NCBI GenBank assembly: GCA_025531455.1 | Contig: JAMYHL010000050.1 | Coordinates: 124,001 to 188,000 of the forward strand | Length of the DNA: 64,000 nucleotides | From: Apiotrichum sp. Y4204 | Lineage: Eukaryota; Basidiomycota; Tremellomycetes; Trichosporonales; Trichosporonaceae | Direction: 5' to 3' | Shown here: one piece after another, positions 54,259-64,000 of the stretch | Numbering within the stretch: position 1 is the stretch's first letter | How the letters are laid out: the number at the start of each line of letters is the position of its first letter | Made by a program: the position numbers and the translations under genes | The notes under the pieces: generated by a model | Told to the model about the DNA's origin: nothing | The model's database searches: none | What the model saw: the letters and a program-made list of their open reading frames with translations, nothing else

Positions 54259-55789
54259 TTAGCCGAGCACCTTGCGCAGCTCCTCCTTCTGGGGCGGGGT
54301 GAGCGACTTGGGGAAGACGACGTTCCAGCGGACGATCATGTCGCCCTTCTTCTTGATCGAGCCGGCCTTGGACACGGGCATGCCCTCGCCCGTGATGCGC
54401 GTCTCCTGGCCCGGCTGGACAATCTGGCCGGCGGGCAGCGAGACCTTTATCCTGCGGCCGTCGAGCTGCTCCACCTCCTTGGTGATTGAGCCGCCGCCGT
54501 CGGGGCCGAGCAGCGCCTGCGAAAGCGTAATGTTGAGCTTGATGATCAGGTCGTCGCCGTCGCGCTCGAATCGCGGGTTCGGCTTCTCCTCGACAACAAA
54601 CGTCACAGTCTGCGACTGGCCGTACTCGTCCTCGTTGCCTGCGCCGGCAAACTTGATCTTGGTGCCCTTCTTCCAGCCAGCCTTGTACGCGACCTCGAGA
54701 ATCTTCTCCTCGGTCGATCCGTTGCGCAGGTGGCGCGTAAGCTTCAGCCGCTTCGTACCGCCCTTGTACAGCTCCTCGAGGGTGAGAGCAAGCGGCTTGA
54801 CGATCTCCTGGGGTGGGGGAGGGGGAGATGACGGCTCGCCGCCGCCAAAGCCGCCAGGCATGCCGCCCATGCCGCCCCGGCCGCCGCCCATGCCACCACC
54901 CATACCGCCCATACCGGGCATGCCACCCATGCCGCCCATGCCACCCATTCCGGGCATCCCGCCGCCCATGCGCGTCGTGCGTACGCGGGGACCGCCGCCG
55001 CCGCCGAACGAGGCACCACCACCGCCGAAGGGGTCACCGCCGCCTCCGCCGCCGCCCATCGATGAGAAGAACGCGCTAGACTGTCAGTTTGTGATGCGCA
55101 AATATACACCGTTGTAACTCACTTGAAAATGTCGTTGGGGTCCTGGGCGTGGAACGAGTATCCGCCGCCGCCTCCGCCAGGGAAGCCGCCGGCGCTGAAA
55201 CCGCCGCCGCCGCCGCCGGGCGGGCCTCCGCCCTTGAGGCCCTCCTCGCCAAACTGGTCATAGACGGAGCGCTTGTCGGGGTCCGAGAGAACCTCATATG
55301 CCTCTCCGATCTGAAGTCAGTATTATTCTGGTCAATTCCAACATACCTTCTTAAACTTCTCCTCTGCGAGAGCGCGCTTGTCGCCCGCATTCTTGTCCGG
55401 GTGCCATTTCAGCGACTCCTTGCGGTACGCCTTCTTGATTTCCGCCTCGGAAGCGTCTTTGCTAATGCCGAGCGTCTGCAGTGTGAGCGGATTCCATTAT
55501 TTACGGGAGGGTACGCAGGCTGGTAACAAGCGGTTGGGCGGGATGCGATGGCTGGTCGGCGGTTCCGTATAGTCGTGATGGCGCGACAATGCAGCCCGCC
55601 AACAACGGCTTTGAACGCATGCAAGCCGCCCAAGTGCCCGTCGGCGCGGTCGCGTGCTAGGTGTTCCGAGGTGTGCTGGGTGCCACAGCGGCATCCAGCT
55701 GCCACAGTGCCGCAGCCAAACTCTCGCCATGCGCTGTGCCGTGCCGAGCTCAATAAACGCACCTTGTAGTACTCGGTGTTGTTCACCAT
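54259..55789 (-). CDS. SIS1: Hsp40 co-chaperone, class B, Sis1-type
   Basis: Four exons (55763-55789, 55347-55475, 55123-55310, 54259-55075) give 386 residues. It delivers substrates to Hsp70 and stimulates its ATPase in cytosol and nucleus. The J domain (residues 4-70) reads [20 protein letters not shown], then the essential HPD in [11 protein letters not shown], then [20 protein letters not shown] long Gly-rich region follows, then a Gly/Met region of repeated [12 protein letters not shown] units (about 145-200), typical of Sis1. No zinc-finger Cys repeats are present, which makes it class B. The C-terminal domains contain [34 protein letters not shown] and [20 protein letters not shown]. 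The first intron is long (287 nt) and comes after only nine codons; the 55075 acceptor (TCTAG) was chosen because it alone closes the frame. Confidence 0.95.
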
Positions 55790-56766
55790 GTTGTGTGTGT
55801 AGTGGGAGTATGCAGTGTTGGTGGATGATGGAGAGGATGCAATGTATATATGGGTTGCGGGAGAGGGACAGGGAGGGAAGGGGGGAAGGGGGGATTAGGA
55901 TTGGGGAGGTCTGGCCAGATATGAATGGTAGTGTGTGCCAGTTGGGGGGAGGTGTCTGCACAGTACGGAGCGAGTACCAGCACTTTCCCAACGCGTGCTC
56001 TGCCTGCTTTGTGGTGCATGGCCTTGCGCCTGGCCCACCCGCTCCGCTCTGCTCCGCGTTGGGACACGCTGGGACACGACGTCATGGCTCCGCGTCGGTC
56101 GCGATGGACGCTTGTAGACTGTGCGAGCATGTGCTAGAGGGTCCTAGAATCATTATCAGTGGAGGCACAGAATGTGGAATATGCGTGAGGCTCACGCACA
56201 AGTCACGTGAGAGCAGCGGGCTCGACATGGAATTCGTGCGTAGGTCGCATGGCAACCAATCTTAAACCACGATTTCTTGAGAAGTGCGAGCTTTGGAGCG
56301 ACGTACCGCGTCCCGCGTTTCTCTCGATCTCGCGCGGGATGATGTGGCACCCTGCAAACAGGCACACGACCATTCGCCTGGCACCATCAAATATCACACT
56401 TGAATCTCCGATTGTCGGAGTCATCACAGCGCACAAGTGAGACTACCTTCTGTTGATGATATGGCAAGTAAGTTATCTGAAGACAGAGATGCCCGCAAAT
56501 GGCACCAAGCAGCGAGCCCTCTGCCGATTTCGTCGCCCATTCAACTCCTGCCAGAAATCACCCAGCTCGCCAACACCGTTCTCCATCATCAGCGACATAT
56601 ATCTGACCGGCCGCTGCAGCAACTGCAAACTCGGATAGTAGTAACCCAGAGATGGCTCAAAGTTGCATTTTGAAGTTTACGCTCTCAACCGAGTGACTAG
56701 ATGCTCAAATCGATCAGAGACGGAAGGTCATGTGCGAGAGGCATGACATGGGCCCATAGGGCGCGC
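55790..56766. other. intergenic region, Hsp40 promoter and Stm1-like 3' flank
   Basis: 977 bp. The 120 bp before the Hsp40 start contains AGGGG-type G-rich runs (about 55870-55895), which resemble stress-response elements but are too simple to call. TTCTTGAGAAG at about 56275-56285 is a weak heat-shock-element-like inverted repeat. No gene is supported; a 115-codon minus-strand frame (55783-56130) is CT-rich leader-like sequence. Confidence 0.45.
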
Positions 56767-58161
56767 TTAGGCAAGCGAGGGGAAGGCGGACTCATCGCTG
56801 GTGTTGATGGCAGCCTGCTTGGGGGCGCGGGCGGCACCGCCACGGGGGGCAGAGCCACCACGGGGGCCACCACGGCCACCGCGGGGAGCGCCGCGAGTGG
56901 GCCTGTCACCGCCACGGGGAGCGCGGGCGGGCTGGGCGAACTGGCCGTCGATGGCGATGCTGATGTCAGCTTGAGGCAATTTAATGTGAAGCTCACTGGA
57001 TCTTCTCCTTCTTAGGAGCCTTCCCCTTGTTGGCGGCGGCCTTGGTGGCCTTGCCCGAGAAGAAGTCCTCCATCTCCTCACGCTCGAAGGTCTTGCCCTC
57101 GATGTCCTCGGCGGAGACCTGGCGGATCTCCTTCTTGGCGAGGTTGCCGCTGAGGGCCTGCTGGGCACGCTCAGCGAGGTACTGGTCGAGGGTCTTGGAG
57201 GTGTCCTCCTCCTCGACCTCGACCTCCTCAACCTCCTCGCCGGCGGCGGCGGCCTCGGCGCCGTCCTTCTCACCCTGGGTCTCGGCTGGTTATTAGTATG
57301 GACACTTGAGATGGCTGTCATCTACACTCACCGGTCAGCTCAGCCTTGCCCTCCTCGTTGCCCCAGTTCTCAGCGGCCTTCTTCTCGCCCTGGGCGGGCT
57401 CGGCAGCACCACCACGGGCACCACCACGGCCCTGACCCTTGGGGCCACGAGCACCAGCGGCGCCGGGGGCGCGCGAGCGGGGGCCGGTGTGCGAGCGGTC
57501 CTCACGGGGGCCCTTGGTGTGGCGGTCACGGCCCTGGTGCGGCTTCTTGGCGGGAGCTGAGGGTTAGTTTGTGACTAGGTTATTGGGATGTGCGAGACTG
57601 AGAGGCGGATCACTGTCGTGGGATCGAAATTCCGGCCGAAATCCAATCTGGCCAAACGCGGCGGGGATCGCGGCGCATCACATAGATCGGCTCTCAATCT
57701 CTGCGCAGCACTCACCAACACGCTCGCCCTCGAATCCGGGGTCGGCGGCCTCAACGGGGCGGTCGTCACGGTAGACGTTGCGGGGACCACCGCGAGGGGG
57801 GTAGCCACCACGGCGGTTGCCGCCCTTGGGGGCAGCACCGGGGACGGCCTTGGGAGCCTCCTTGGCAGGAGCAGCGGCCGCGGCCTTAGCCTGGGGGGCG
57901 GGCGAGGAGCTGCGAGGCTCGTCGTCTAGATATCAGTACTGATTGCGGGCAAAATCCGGGCACGAGTCGAGGCTTTGGGCTGAAAGGCAGAGAAATGAGC
58001 AGCTCTGAAGGGAAGACCATCGGACAGAAGTCTCCGCTGAACCAGTGTTACACTACCCGTTCCACAGCTACCCATCTCTGCCCAGTACCATCCGTCCTCG
58101 TCCCAGCCGCAAACAACGCACCGCCGAGGAGCTCGAAGGGGTTCTTGGAGACCACAGACAT
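56767..58161 (-). CDS. Stm1/HABP4 (SERBP1)-type ribosome-associated protein
   Basis: Five exons (58122-58161, 57716-57925, 57332-57556, 56997-57285, 56767-56959) close to 318 residues. Proteins of this family clamp translationally inactive 80S ribosomes and bind mRNA. The N-terminus MSVVSKNPFELLGDDEPRSS matches the Stm1 N-terminal motif (NPFELLGxD). Arg/Gly-rich stretches follow (GGNRRGGYPPRGGPRNVYRD; GQGRGGARGG), then acidic GEEVEEVEVEEEDTSKTLDQ. The HABP4/PAI-RBP1 core follows: LDQYLAERAQQ, KEIRQVSAEDIEGKTFERE and MEDFFSGKATKAAANKGK. The C-terminus is RGG-rich and ends TSDESAFPSLA, the usual family ending. The last intron is only 37 nt (GTGAGC to CATCAG). No nearby gene suggests regulation; high expression is inferred from codon bias. 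Confidence 0.92.
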
Positions 58162-58639
58162 GGTGGTCGACTCCTTTATATGGAGCTACTATTCACGTAA
58201 TCCGAAGAGGTTGGTGTGGTTGAGGGAAGGCGTACGCGCACCGAGATCGAGATGGATTCGAATCGTATACGAGAGACGCAGAGCAGAGGCAAAAAACACG
58301 TATCGAATCGGGGTCAGACAGCGAGGAGGATCATGTCAGCAGCGGTTACGACGGGACGTCGGGATGAGGAGGGAACAAGAGGAAAAAAAAGCGGTCCCTC
58401 ACTGGAGGTCTACTTTTTTCTCCCTCTTTTTTTTTCTTCACGCCGGCATGGGTCCTCGCGGCGCGGGGGATCGCGGACTGCGCGGTGGCCGGCGGCTGTG
58501 AGGGGTTACGAGGGGAGGAGGAGGTGCTGACCTGTGATGTACGCGCAGGGGCGAAAGTGATAGAGGCAGTGGGTCTGTAGTAGACGACGAGGAGAAGAGA
58601 CAAGCTGGTAGCGAGCACCTAACAGAACAGGCCAGAGTG

Positions 58640-58790
58640 GGGAGCACAGAGTGCAGAGCGCAGAGCAGAGCGCAGAGCCAGAGCCAGAGGGCACAGCCAG
58701 GCAGGTGACCGCCAGCCAGCAGCCAGAGACTACGAGCCAGCCAGCCAGCTGCATTCTGCCAGCCAGCCTGCCAGCCCGGCCGGCTTCAGC
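58640..58790. repeat. degenerate CAGAGC / GCCAGC simple-sequence tract
   Basis: About 150 bp built from CAGAGC-type words that grade into GCCAGCCAGC words. Unit length and order drift, as in slippage-generated cryptic simple sequence. It lies about 0.5 kb upstream of the Stm1-like gene. Confidence 0.75.
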
Positions 58791-59328
58791 GCTTCAGCAG
58801 GCACACGCTGCCATCGCTGCTCGCCTTCCCTCTGCGAACCGGCCAGGTCCAGTCAGCCAGCGTCACCCGGCTCTTTCTGCAGCGAAAAAGCTTTCCCGAT
58901 CACGCTGCATACTGTGCCTCTCAGCCCGTTATGTCGGGAGCAGCAACGTTCTCATATGTCTGCTATAGGGCGCTACGCTGTTGTCTGCATGTCTACGATC
59001 TATAATAGCTACGATGTCCAGACCTTGTCCCAGGGAGGTAAAACTACCCCGTGACACCCCGCGTAGACCTGCCAGCCCTACCGCCCTGCCCGTCTTTATG
59101 TGCTTGCTGTCTGCCATCGATCCCATCATTGTGATTCATTTTCGTCGTTCTTTTTCATCTTTTTCCATTCCGCAGAAAAAAACAGCACCAGATCAGGTGT
59201 CTCATGGCGGTAACAAATTTAGAAAAATTGCCTCCGTGTGAACCAGCGAGTTTGGAGTCTTGGGTGCGGGGATTGTAAACGCCGAAAACACGTTCTGTGG
59301 CAGTGGGTGACGAAGGTTGGAAAGTGGG

Positions 59329-59355
59329 GGTGGAGGCGGAGGTGGAGGTGGAGGT
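59329..59355. repeat. GGTGGA/GGAGGT repeat
   Basis: Four to five tandem copies of a GGTGGA-type hexanucleotide in intergenic DNA downstream of CPA2. Simple repeat with no visible role. Confidence 0.8.
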
Positions 59356-59697
59356 ATGGCCATCATGGTCAAGATTTCAGTCATGTTGATCAGTTGCTCG
59401 CGATCAGTCGTGCAAGACAGTCGTGCAGGACAGGATGCAGCATGCAGCACAACTGACAGGCGGCGACTTTCGAGACACACTCCCTTCTTGTGTCAACTGC
59501 TCCGCCTCTCCTCAGTTGCAGCCCCTACTTTTGCTCAATATTCCAAGCGACAAGCATCCTGTAATTGACAGTGGTGCTTGCATAGCAAATAGTGGATGTA
59601 TCTAATGGCATAATGCGTGTGCGCTAAGCACCCATACCGGGTATCAAGATAAATGCAGTGCCCCCCTCCAACCTCCGCCGACTCATGCCTATTTCCT

Positions 59698-62600
59698 TTA
59701 GTAGTCCGAGGCGGGACCGACAAAGTCACGCCACGAACCGACTTCGCTGGGCTTGAAGCCCTCAGAGTACGGGATGGGGTTGTTCTTGACAAACTTCTTC
59801 TCGAGCGTCTCGGTGAAGAGGACGGCGAGCTTAGGGTTGTTGATCAGCGGGATGCCGAAGTCGACGGCGGCGCGGCGCGAGGCATAGTCCTCGTCCAGGG
59901 TGGTGGCGGCACGCGAGCGCGCCATGTTAATGACAGTCTGGATCTCGTGCTCCTCGAGAATCTCGCGGAGCTTCTTCTTGTCCTTGACGGGGACGAGAAT
60001 CTTCTTGATCGCAAGGTACGGCTGAGAGTTGATGTGCTGCTCAACCTTCGAGTCGTAGGTGTAGAGGGAGAAGCCGAGACCAATGAGGTTCTTGGCAACC
60101 TGGGCCATCTCGGGGCGCGAGATGTCACCGCCGAGAAGGATACCTGATCCCTGGTTCGGAAGCTTGAAGCCGTTGACGGAGAGGAGAGCAGCCCAGTACG
60201 CGTCGTGGACGTCCTTGCCGAACGAGGCAACCTCACCAGTCGAGGCCATCTCGACACCAAGGAAGGGGTCGGCACCGGGCAGACGGGTCCAGGAGAACTG
60301 CGGCACCTTGATGGCAACGTAGTCGCGCTTCTGGGCCATGAGGTCAACAGGCTCAGGAACGTTGGTGTCCATGATGGCGGCGGAAGCGGTGTCAATAAAG
60401 TTGTGGCCAAGAACCTTGGACACGAAGGGGAACGAACGCGAAGCACGGAGGTTGCACTCAATGACCTTGAGCTCGGCGTCCTCCTCACCGGTAGGCGGCT
60501 TGCGGATGATCTGCATGTTGAAGGGTCCAGAAATGTCAAACGCCTTGGCGACCTTCTCAGCAATCTCCTTCAGGCGGCCCATGTCCCGCTGCTGGAGCGA
60601 GAACGGCGGGAGAACAAGAGTAGCGTCACCCGAGTGGACACCAGCGTTCTCAACGTGCTCGGAAATGGCGTGAACGAGGAGCTTGCCCTTGTGAGCGACG
60701 GCGTCAACGTCAATCTCCTGGGCATTGTCGATGAACTGGGAGATAACGACGGGGTGGTCGGGAGACACGTTGGTGGCCATGGAGAGGTTGTGCTGAAGCG
60801 ACGACTCGTCCCAGACAACGTTCATGGCAGCGCCGGAGAGGACGTAAGAGGGACGGATAAGGACGGGGTAGCTGCGAGTTAATCACCAGTCATTTGCGCG
60901 GATCACAGAGTGTCAAGAAGTGACACCTGATGACTAGCATGGTACTCACCCAACGCGGTTGCAGAACTCCTTGGCCGACTCGAGCGAGGTGGCCTCGGTC
61001 CATGCGGGCTGGTCGACACCAACCGAGTCGAGGATGGACGAGAACTTGTGACGGTCCTCAGCGTTGTCAATCTGCTCGGGGTCGGTACCAAGAACGTCGA
61101 CACCGGCGTTCTTGAGGCGGAGGGCAATGTTCTGGGGAAGCTGACCACCGACGGAAACAACGACACCCTGAGCGGCCTCAAGCTCGTAAATGTCCATGAC
61201 ACGCTCAAAGCCAAGCTCCTCGAAGTACAGGCGGTCGGCCTCGTCGAAGTCGGTGGAGACGGTCTCGGGGTTGTAGTTGATCATGATGGTCTTCTTGCCA
61301 AGGTCGCGGATGGCGCGCGAGCAGGTAACGGCGCACCAGTCGAACTCGACCGACGAACCAATACGGTAGACACCCGAGCCAAGAACCATGGTTCCGTGCT
61401 CGTCAAACTCGACGTCGTGGGTGGTGGCGTTGTAGGTGGTGTAGAGGTAGTTGGTGTGGGCGGGGAACTCGGCGGCAAGGGTGTCGATACGCTTGACGAA
61501 GGGGGTAACGCCAAAGGACTTGCGGGCAGCGCGGACCTCAGCCTCGGTCTTGCCAAGGAGCTGAGAGATGTGGAGGTCGGAGAAACCGGTCTTCTTGGCG
61601 GTGAGCATGAGCTCCTTGTCAATCTGCTCAAGAGGAGTCGACTGGAGAGTCTTGTACACGCTGACAATGTTCTCAAGCTTGTAGAGGAACCACTTGTCAA
61701 TCTTGGTGATGTCGTGGAGGTAGTCGACCGAGTAGTCAAGGTTGAGCATGGCGTGGGCAATGGCGAACAGACGACGGTCATTGTTGTTCGTAAGGGCGGT
61801 GACCATGTCCTCGGGCTTCCAGTAGGCCTCGAAACCGGCAAAGTTAGGGTCAACCTGGCGGATAGCCTTCTGGAGCGACTCCTCAAAGGTACGGCCGATG
61901 GCCATGACCTCACCGACGGACTTCATGGCCGAGCCGACGTTGCGCTCGACGTGCTGGAACTTGGCCAGGTCCCACTTGGGGATCTTGGTGACAATGTAGT
62001 CAAGCGAAGGCTCGAAGCAAGCAGTAGTCGACTTTGTGACGGCGTTGGGGAGCTCGGGAAGGGTGTGGCCAAGGGCGATCTTGGCAGCGGTGTAAGCAAG
62101 GGGGTAACCGGTGGCCTTGGAGGCAAGGGCGGACGAACGCGACAGACGGGCGTTCATCTCGATGACGCGGTAGTCGCGTGAGACGGGGTCAAGGGCGTAC
62201 TGGACGTTGCACTCGCCGACAACACCGACGTGGCGAACGATCTTGATCGCGGCCGAGCGGAGCATGTGGTACTCGTCGTCGGTAAGGGTCTGCGAGGGGG
62301 CGACGACTATAGAGTCACCGGTGTGAGTGCCGAGAGGGTCAAAGTTCTCCATGTTGCAGCAGATGATGGTGTTGTCGGCAGCGTCACGGACGACCTCGTA
62401 CTCGACCTCCTTCCAGCCCTTGAGCGACTTCTCGATGAGAACCTGGGGCGAGAGCGAAAGCGACTTGGCGGCAAGGTTGCGGAGCTCCTCCTCGTCGTGG
62501 GCAAAGCCGGAACCAAGACCACCGAGAGAGAAAGCGGAACGAAGAATGATGGGGTAGCCGATAGTGGCAGCGGCGTCGAGCGCGTCCTGGATGGTGGAGA

Positions 62601-63424
62601 CGGCGGTCGACTGGGCAGCGGGGATCTGGATCTCGTTGAGGGCCTGAACGAAGAGATCACGGTCCTCGGAGATCTCAAGGGTGCGGATAGGAGTACCAAG
62701 GACCTGGACACCGAGGCGCTCAAGGACACCCATCTTGTCGAGCTGGATACCAACGTTGAGGGCCGACTGACCACCGAAGGTCAGAAGGATACCATCGGGA
62801 CGCTCCTTCTCAAGAACATAGGCAACGTAGTCCGCCGTGACGGGGAGGAAGTAGATCTCGGACGCGAGGTGGTGCGAGGTCTGGATAGTCGCAATGTTAG
62901 GGTTGATAAGGATCGTCTCAATGTTGCTCTCGCGAAGGGCCTTGATAGCCTGCGAACCTGGAATTGTAAGCAACCGTGGATTCGGTAGAATACGAAGTCT
63001 CCCCGTGTGCTCGACGACCAACATGCACGCCCCAACGGGCGTACCACTCTTATCTCGCCCTCATCAAGCCCACCATCTCCGCTCCCAATCCACACGGGGC
63101 GGTCCGTCTTCCTCCCACACTGGACTCACCCGAGTAGTCGAACTCTCCTGCCTGTCCAATGCTGAGGCCACCCGAGCCGACAACAAGCACCTTCTTCACG
63201 TCCGGCTTCTCAAGCTTGGGCAGAACACGGGCCGATATCCGGCGCGCGAGCTCGGACGGCGAGTTGAGCGTGGGCGAGTCGTCAACCTGGCCGTAGTTGC
63301 CGACAGCAGGTGCGGCGACGGCGTACGCGCGGCGCGAGGCAGCACCGAGGCCGACAGTCGCCCTGGCAGCGGGGCGGGCGGGACGCGCAGCGGCGCGAGC
63401 GGCGAGCGAGAACGAACGGAGCAT
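59698..63424 (-). CDS. CPA2: carbamoyl-phosphate synthase, arginine-specific, large subunit (mitochondrial)
   Basis: Three exons (63130-63424, 60950-62957, 59698-60871) encode 1158 residues. It makes carbamoyl phosphate from glutamine-derived ammonia, bicarbonate and 2 ATP for citrulline/arginine synthesis. Residues 1-45 ([20 protein letters not shown] onward, Arg/Ala-rich, no acids) are a mitochondrial presequence. The pre-ATP-grasp start is [20 protein letters not shown]. Phosphorylation half 1 contains [28 protein letters not shown] and [20 protein letters not shown]. The oligomerisation region follows. Half 2 contains [49 protein letters not shown] and [19 protein letters not shown]. The C-terminal MGS-like regulatory domain ends at NNPKLAVLF. 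The lack of fused glutaminase and aspartate transcarbamylase domains separates it from the pyrimidine enzyme Ura2/CAD. Gcn4-type sites lie upstream. Confidence 0.98.
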
Positions 63425-64000
63425 GCCTGTGGAGAAGGTTGGGCGACTTTTTTTTCTATCGAGAGTAGGGGGGAAATCGGGATCGATTTCCGTGCTGCTG
63501 TTTCGAGTGTGGGATTCGGCAGAGACAGACGAGGAGAAGATGCCGGGGCCTCGCTGACGCTGGTGCTAGACTTTTGCTGCCCGCGACGATGGGGGCGAGT
63601 GCCGCAAGGACGTTTGTGTGAGAGGGTGTTTGATGAGATCGTAGAAAGAGCAGGAAAGTTGAGTATATATCGCTTGGCGCAGATAAGCAGCCAGGCAGGC
63701 AGCTCCCGGGCAGGCGCGGGCAGACTCTCCGGGCTCTGGACCAGAACACACACAAAAAAAAAAGGAGTCACAAAAAAAAAGGCATTCAAAAGTCAGCCGA
63801 GTCATAAAGTCACGTGACCCATCGGACTATCCGGCCGTCTCAACGAGTCCGCGAGTGCGGACGAGAGGGGTGATCGAGCGAGTGGGTAAGTGGCGCGAGT
63901 GGGCACTCTCTCTCTCCGGTCGCCGGTGGAGCCGGGAAAGGGGTCAAAGGGTCAAGAGCTCAAGAGCCAAGGGGGGGTAGTAACCCTCTCGTATGGACGT
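63425..64000 (-). promoter_or_regulatory. CPA2 promoter with Gcn4-type sites and CACGTG box
   Basis: Upstream of CPA2 on the minus strand are two TGACTC elements: forward GAGTCA at 63765-63770 and GAGTCAT at 63799-63805. They lie about 340 and 380 bp from the start codon, flanking a run of nine A. CACGTG lies at 63811-63816. TGACTC is the core bound by Gcn4/Cpc1-type bZIP factors, which control arginine genes in fungi; CACGTG is a bHLH (E-box) core. Their clustering within 52 bp makes general amino-acid control plausible, but binding is inferred. No gene start is visible from 63817 to the end; GA/CT-rich sequence suggests a neighbouring promoter. Confidence 0.55.

Larger units (their letters stand above)
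58162..59697. other. intergenic region, Stm1-like promoter and CPA2 3' flank
   Basis: 1.54 kb between two minus-strand genes. About 58385-58440 carries A-rich and CT/T-rich runs in the Stm1-like promoter. About 58640-58790 is a degenerate CAGAGC/CCAG repeat tract. A GGTGGA repeat lies at about 59329-59355. Frames here are low-complexity and not genes. Confidence 0.55.

Noticed and set aside
61048..62181. 377-codon plus-strand open frame and its neighbours at 59653-60882 and 62230-62988
   Set aside because: Antisense shadows of CPA2.

Overview
This window looks like nuclear DNA of a basidiomycete yeast, most likely a tremellomycete (Trichosporonales or a relative). The basis is GC-rich, C-ending codon use in the real genes, several short phase-variable introns per gene (many 37-60 nt, GTRAGT donors, CTRAC branch sites a few bases before the acceptor), and the gene content. 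The order-level assignment is inference; kingdom and splicing style are seen directly. Coding spans run from start to stop codon and include introns; exons were assembled by hand from splice signals and reading-frame closure.

The window has two unlike halves. From 1 to about 28 kb it is a near-desert with two confident protein genes, a Pcl/Pho80-type cyclin (9.3-8.2 kb, minus) and a GPI-anchored GH114 glycosidase (23.6-22.6 kb, minus), plus an intron-containing tRNA-Gly. The rest of that half holds short tandem repeats, strand-asymmetric purine/pyrimidine tracts and at least one decayed gene, an amino-acid-permease relic near 15 kb. From 28 kb to the end the window is gene-dense: a TBC-domain protein with an apparently non-catalytic active site, a membrane-anchored HSL-type esterase, acyl-CoA oxidase, a DUF1772-type four-helix membrane protein, ribosomal stalk protein P0, a putative mitochondrial protein, the tRNA methyltransferase Trm9, an MFS transporter, tRNA-Tyr, a small Cys-rich protein, an isochorismatase-family relic, the TOR subunit Lst8, a Sis1-type Hsp40, an Stm1/HABP4-type ribosome-associated protein, and the arginine-pathway carbamoyl-phosphate synthase large subunit Cpa2.

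The dense half is mainly housekeeping: translation (P0, Trm9, Stm1-like, tRNAs), proteostasis (Sis1-like), TOR signalling (Lst8), amino-acid synthesis (Cpa2, with Gcn4-type TGACTC sites and a CACGTG box upstream) and lipid metabolism (acyl-CoA oxidase, esterase). Gene order is mixed: P0 and the mitochondrial protein share a divergent promoter; TBC/esterase, DUF1772/P0, mitochondrial protein/Trm9 and Lst8/Hsp40 are convergent pairs. I see no operon-like or defence-like cassette, no intact transposon, no CRISPR and no clearly new system. The most unusual features are the gene desert with decaying genes, the cyclin's possible long spliced leader, the degenerate TBC domain and the unrecognised Cys-rich small protein.
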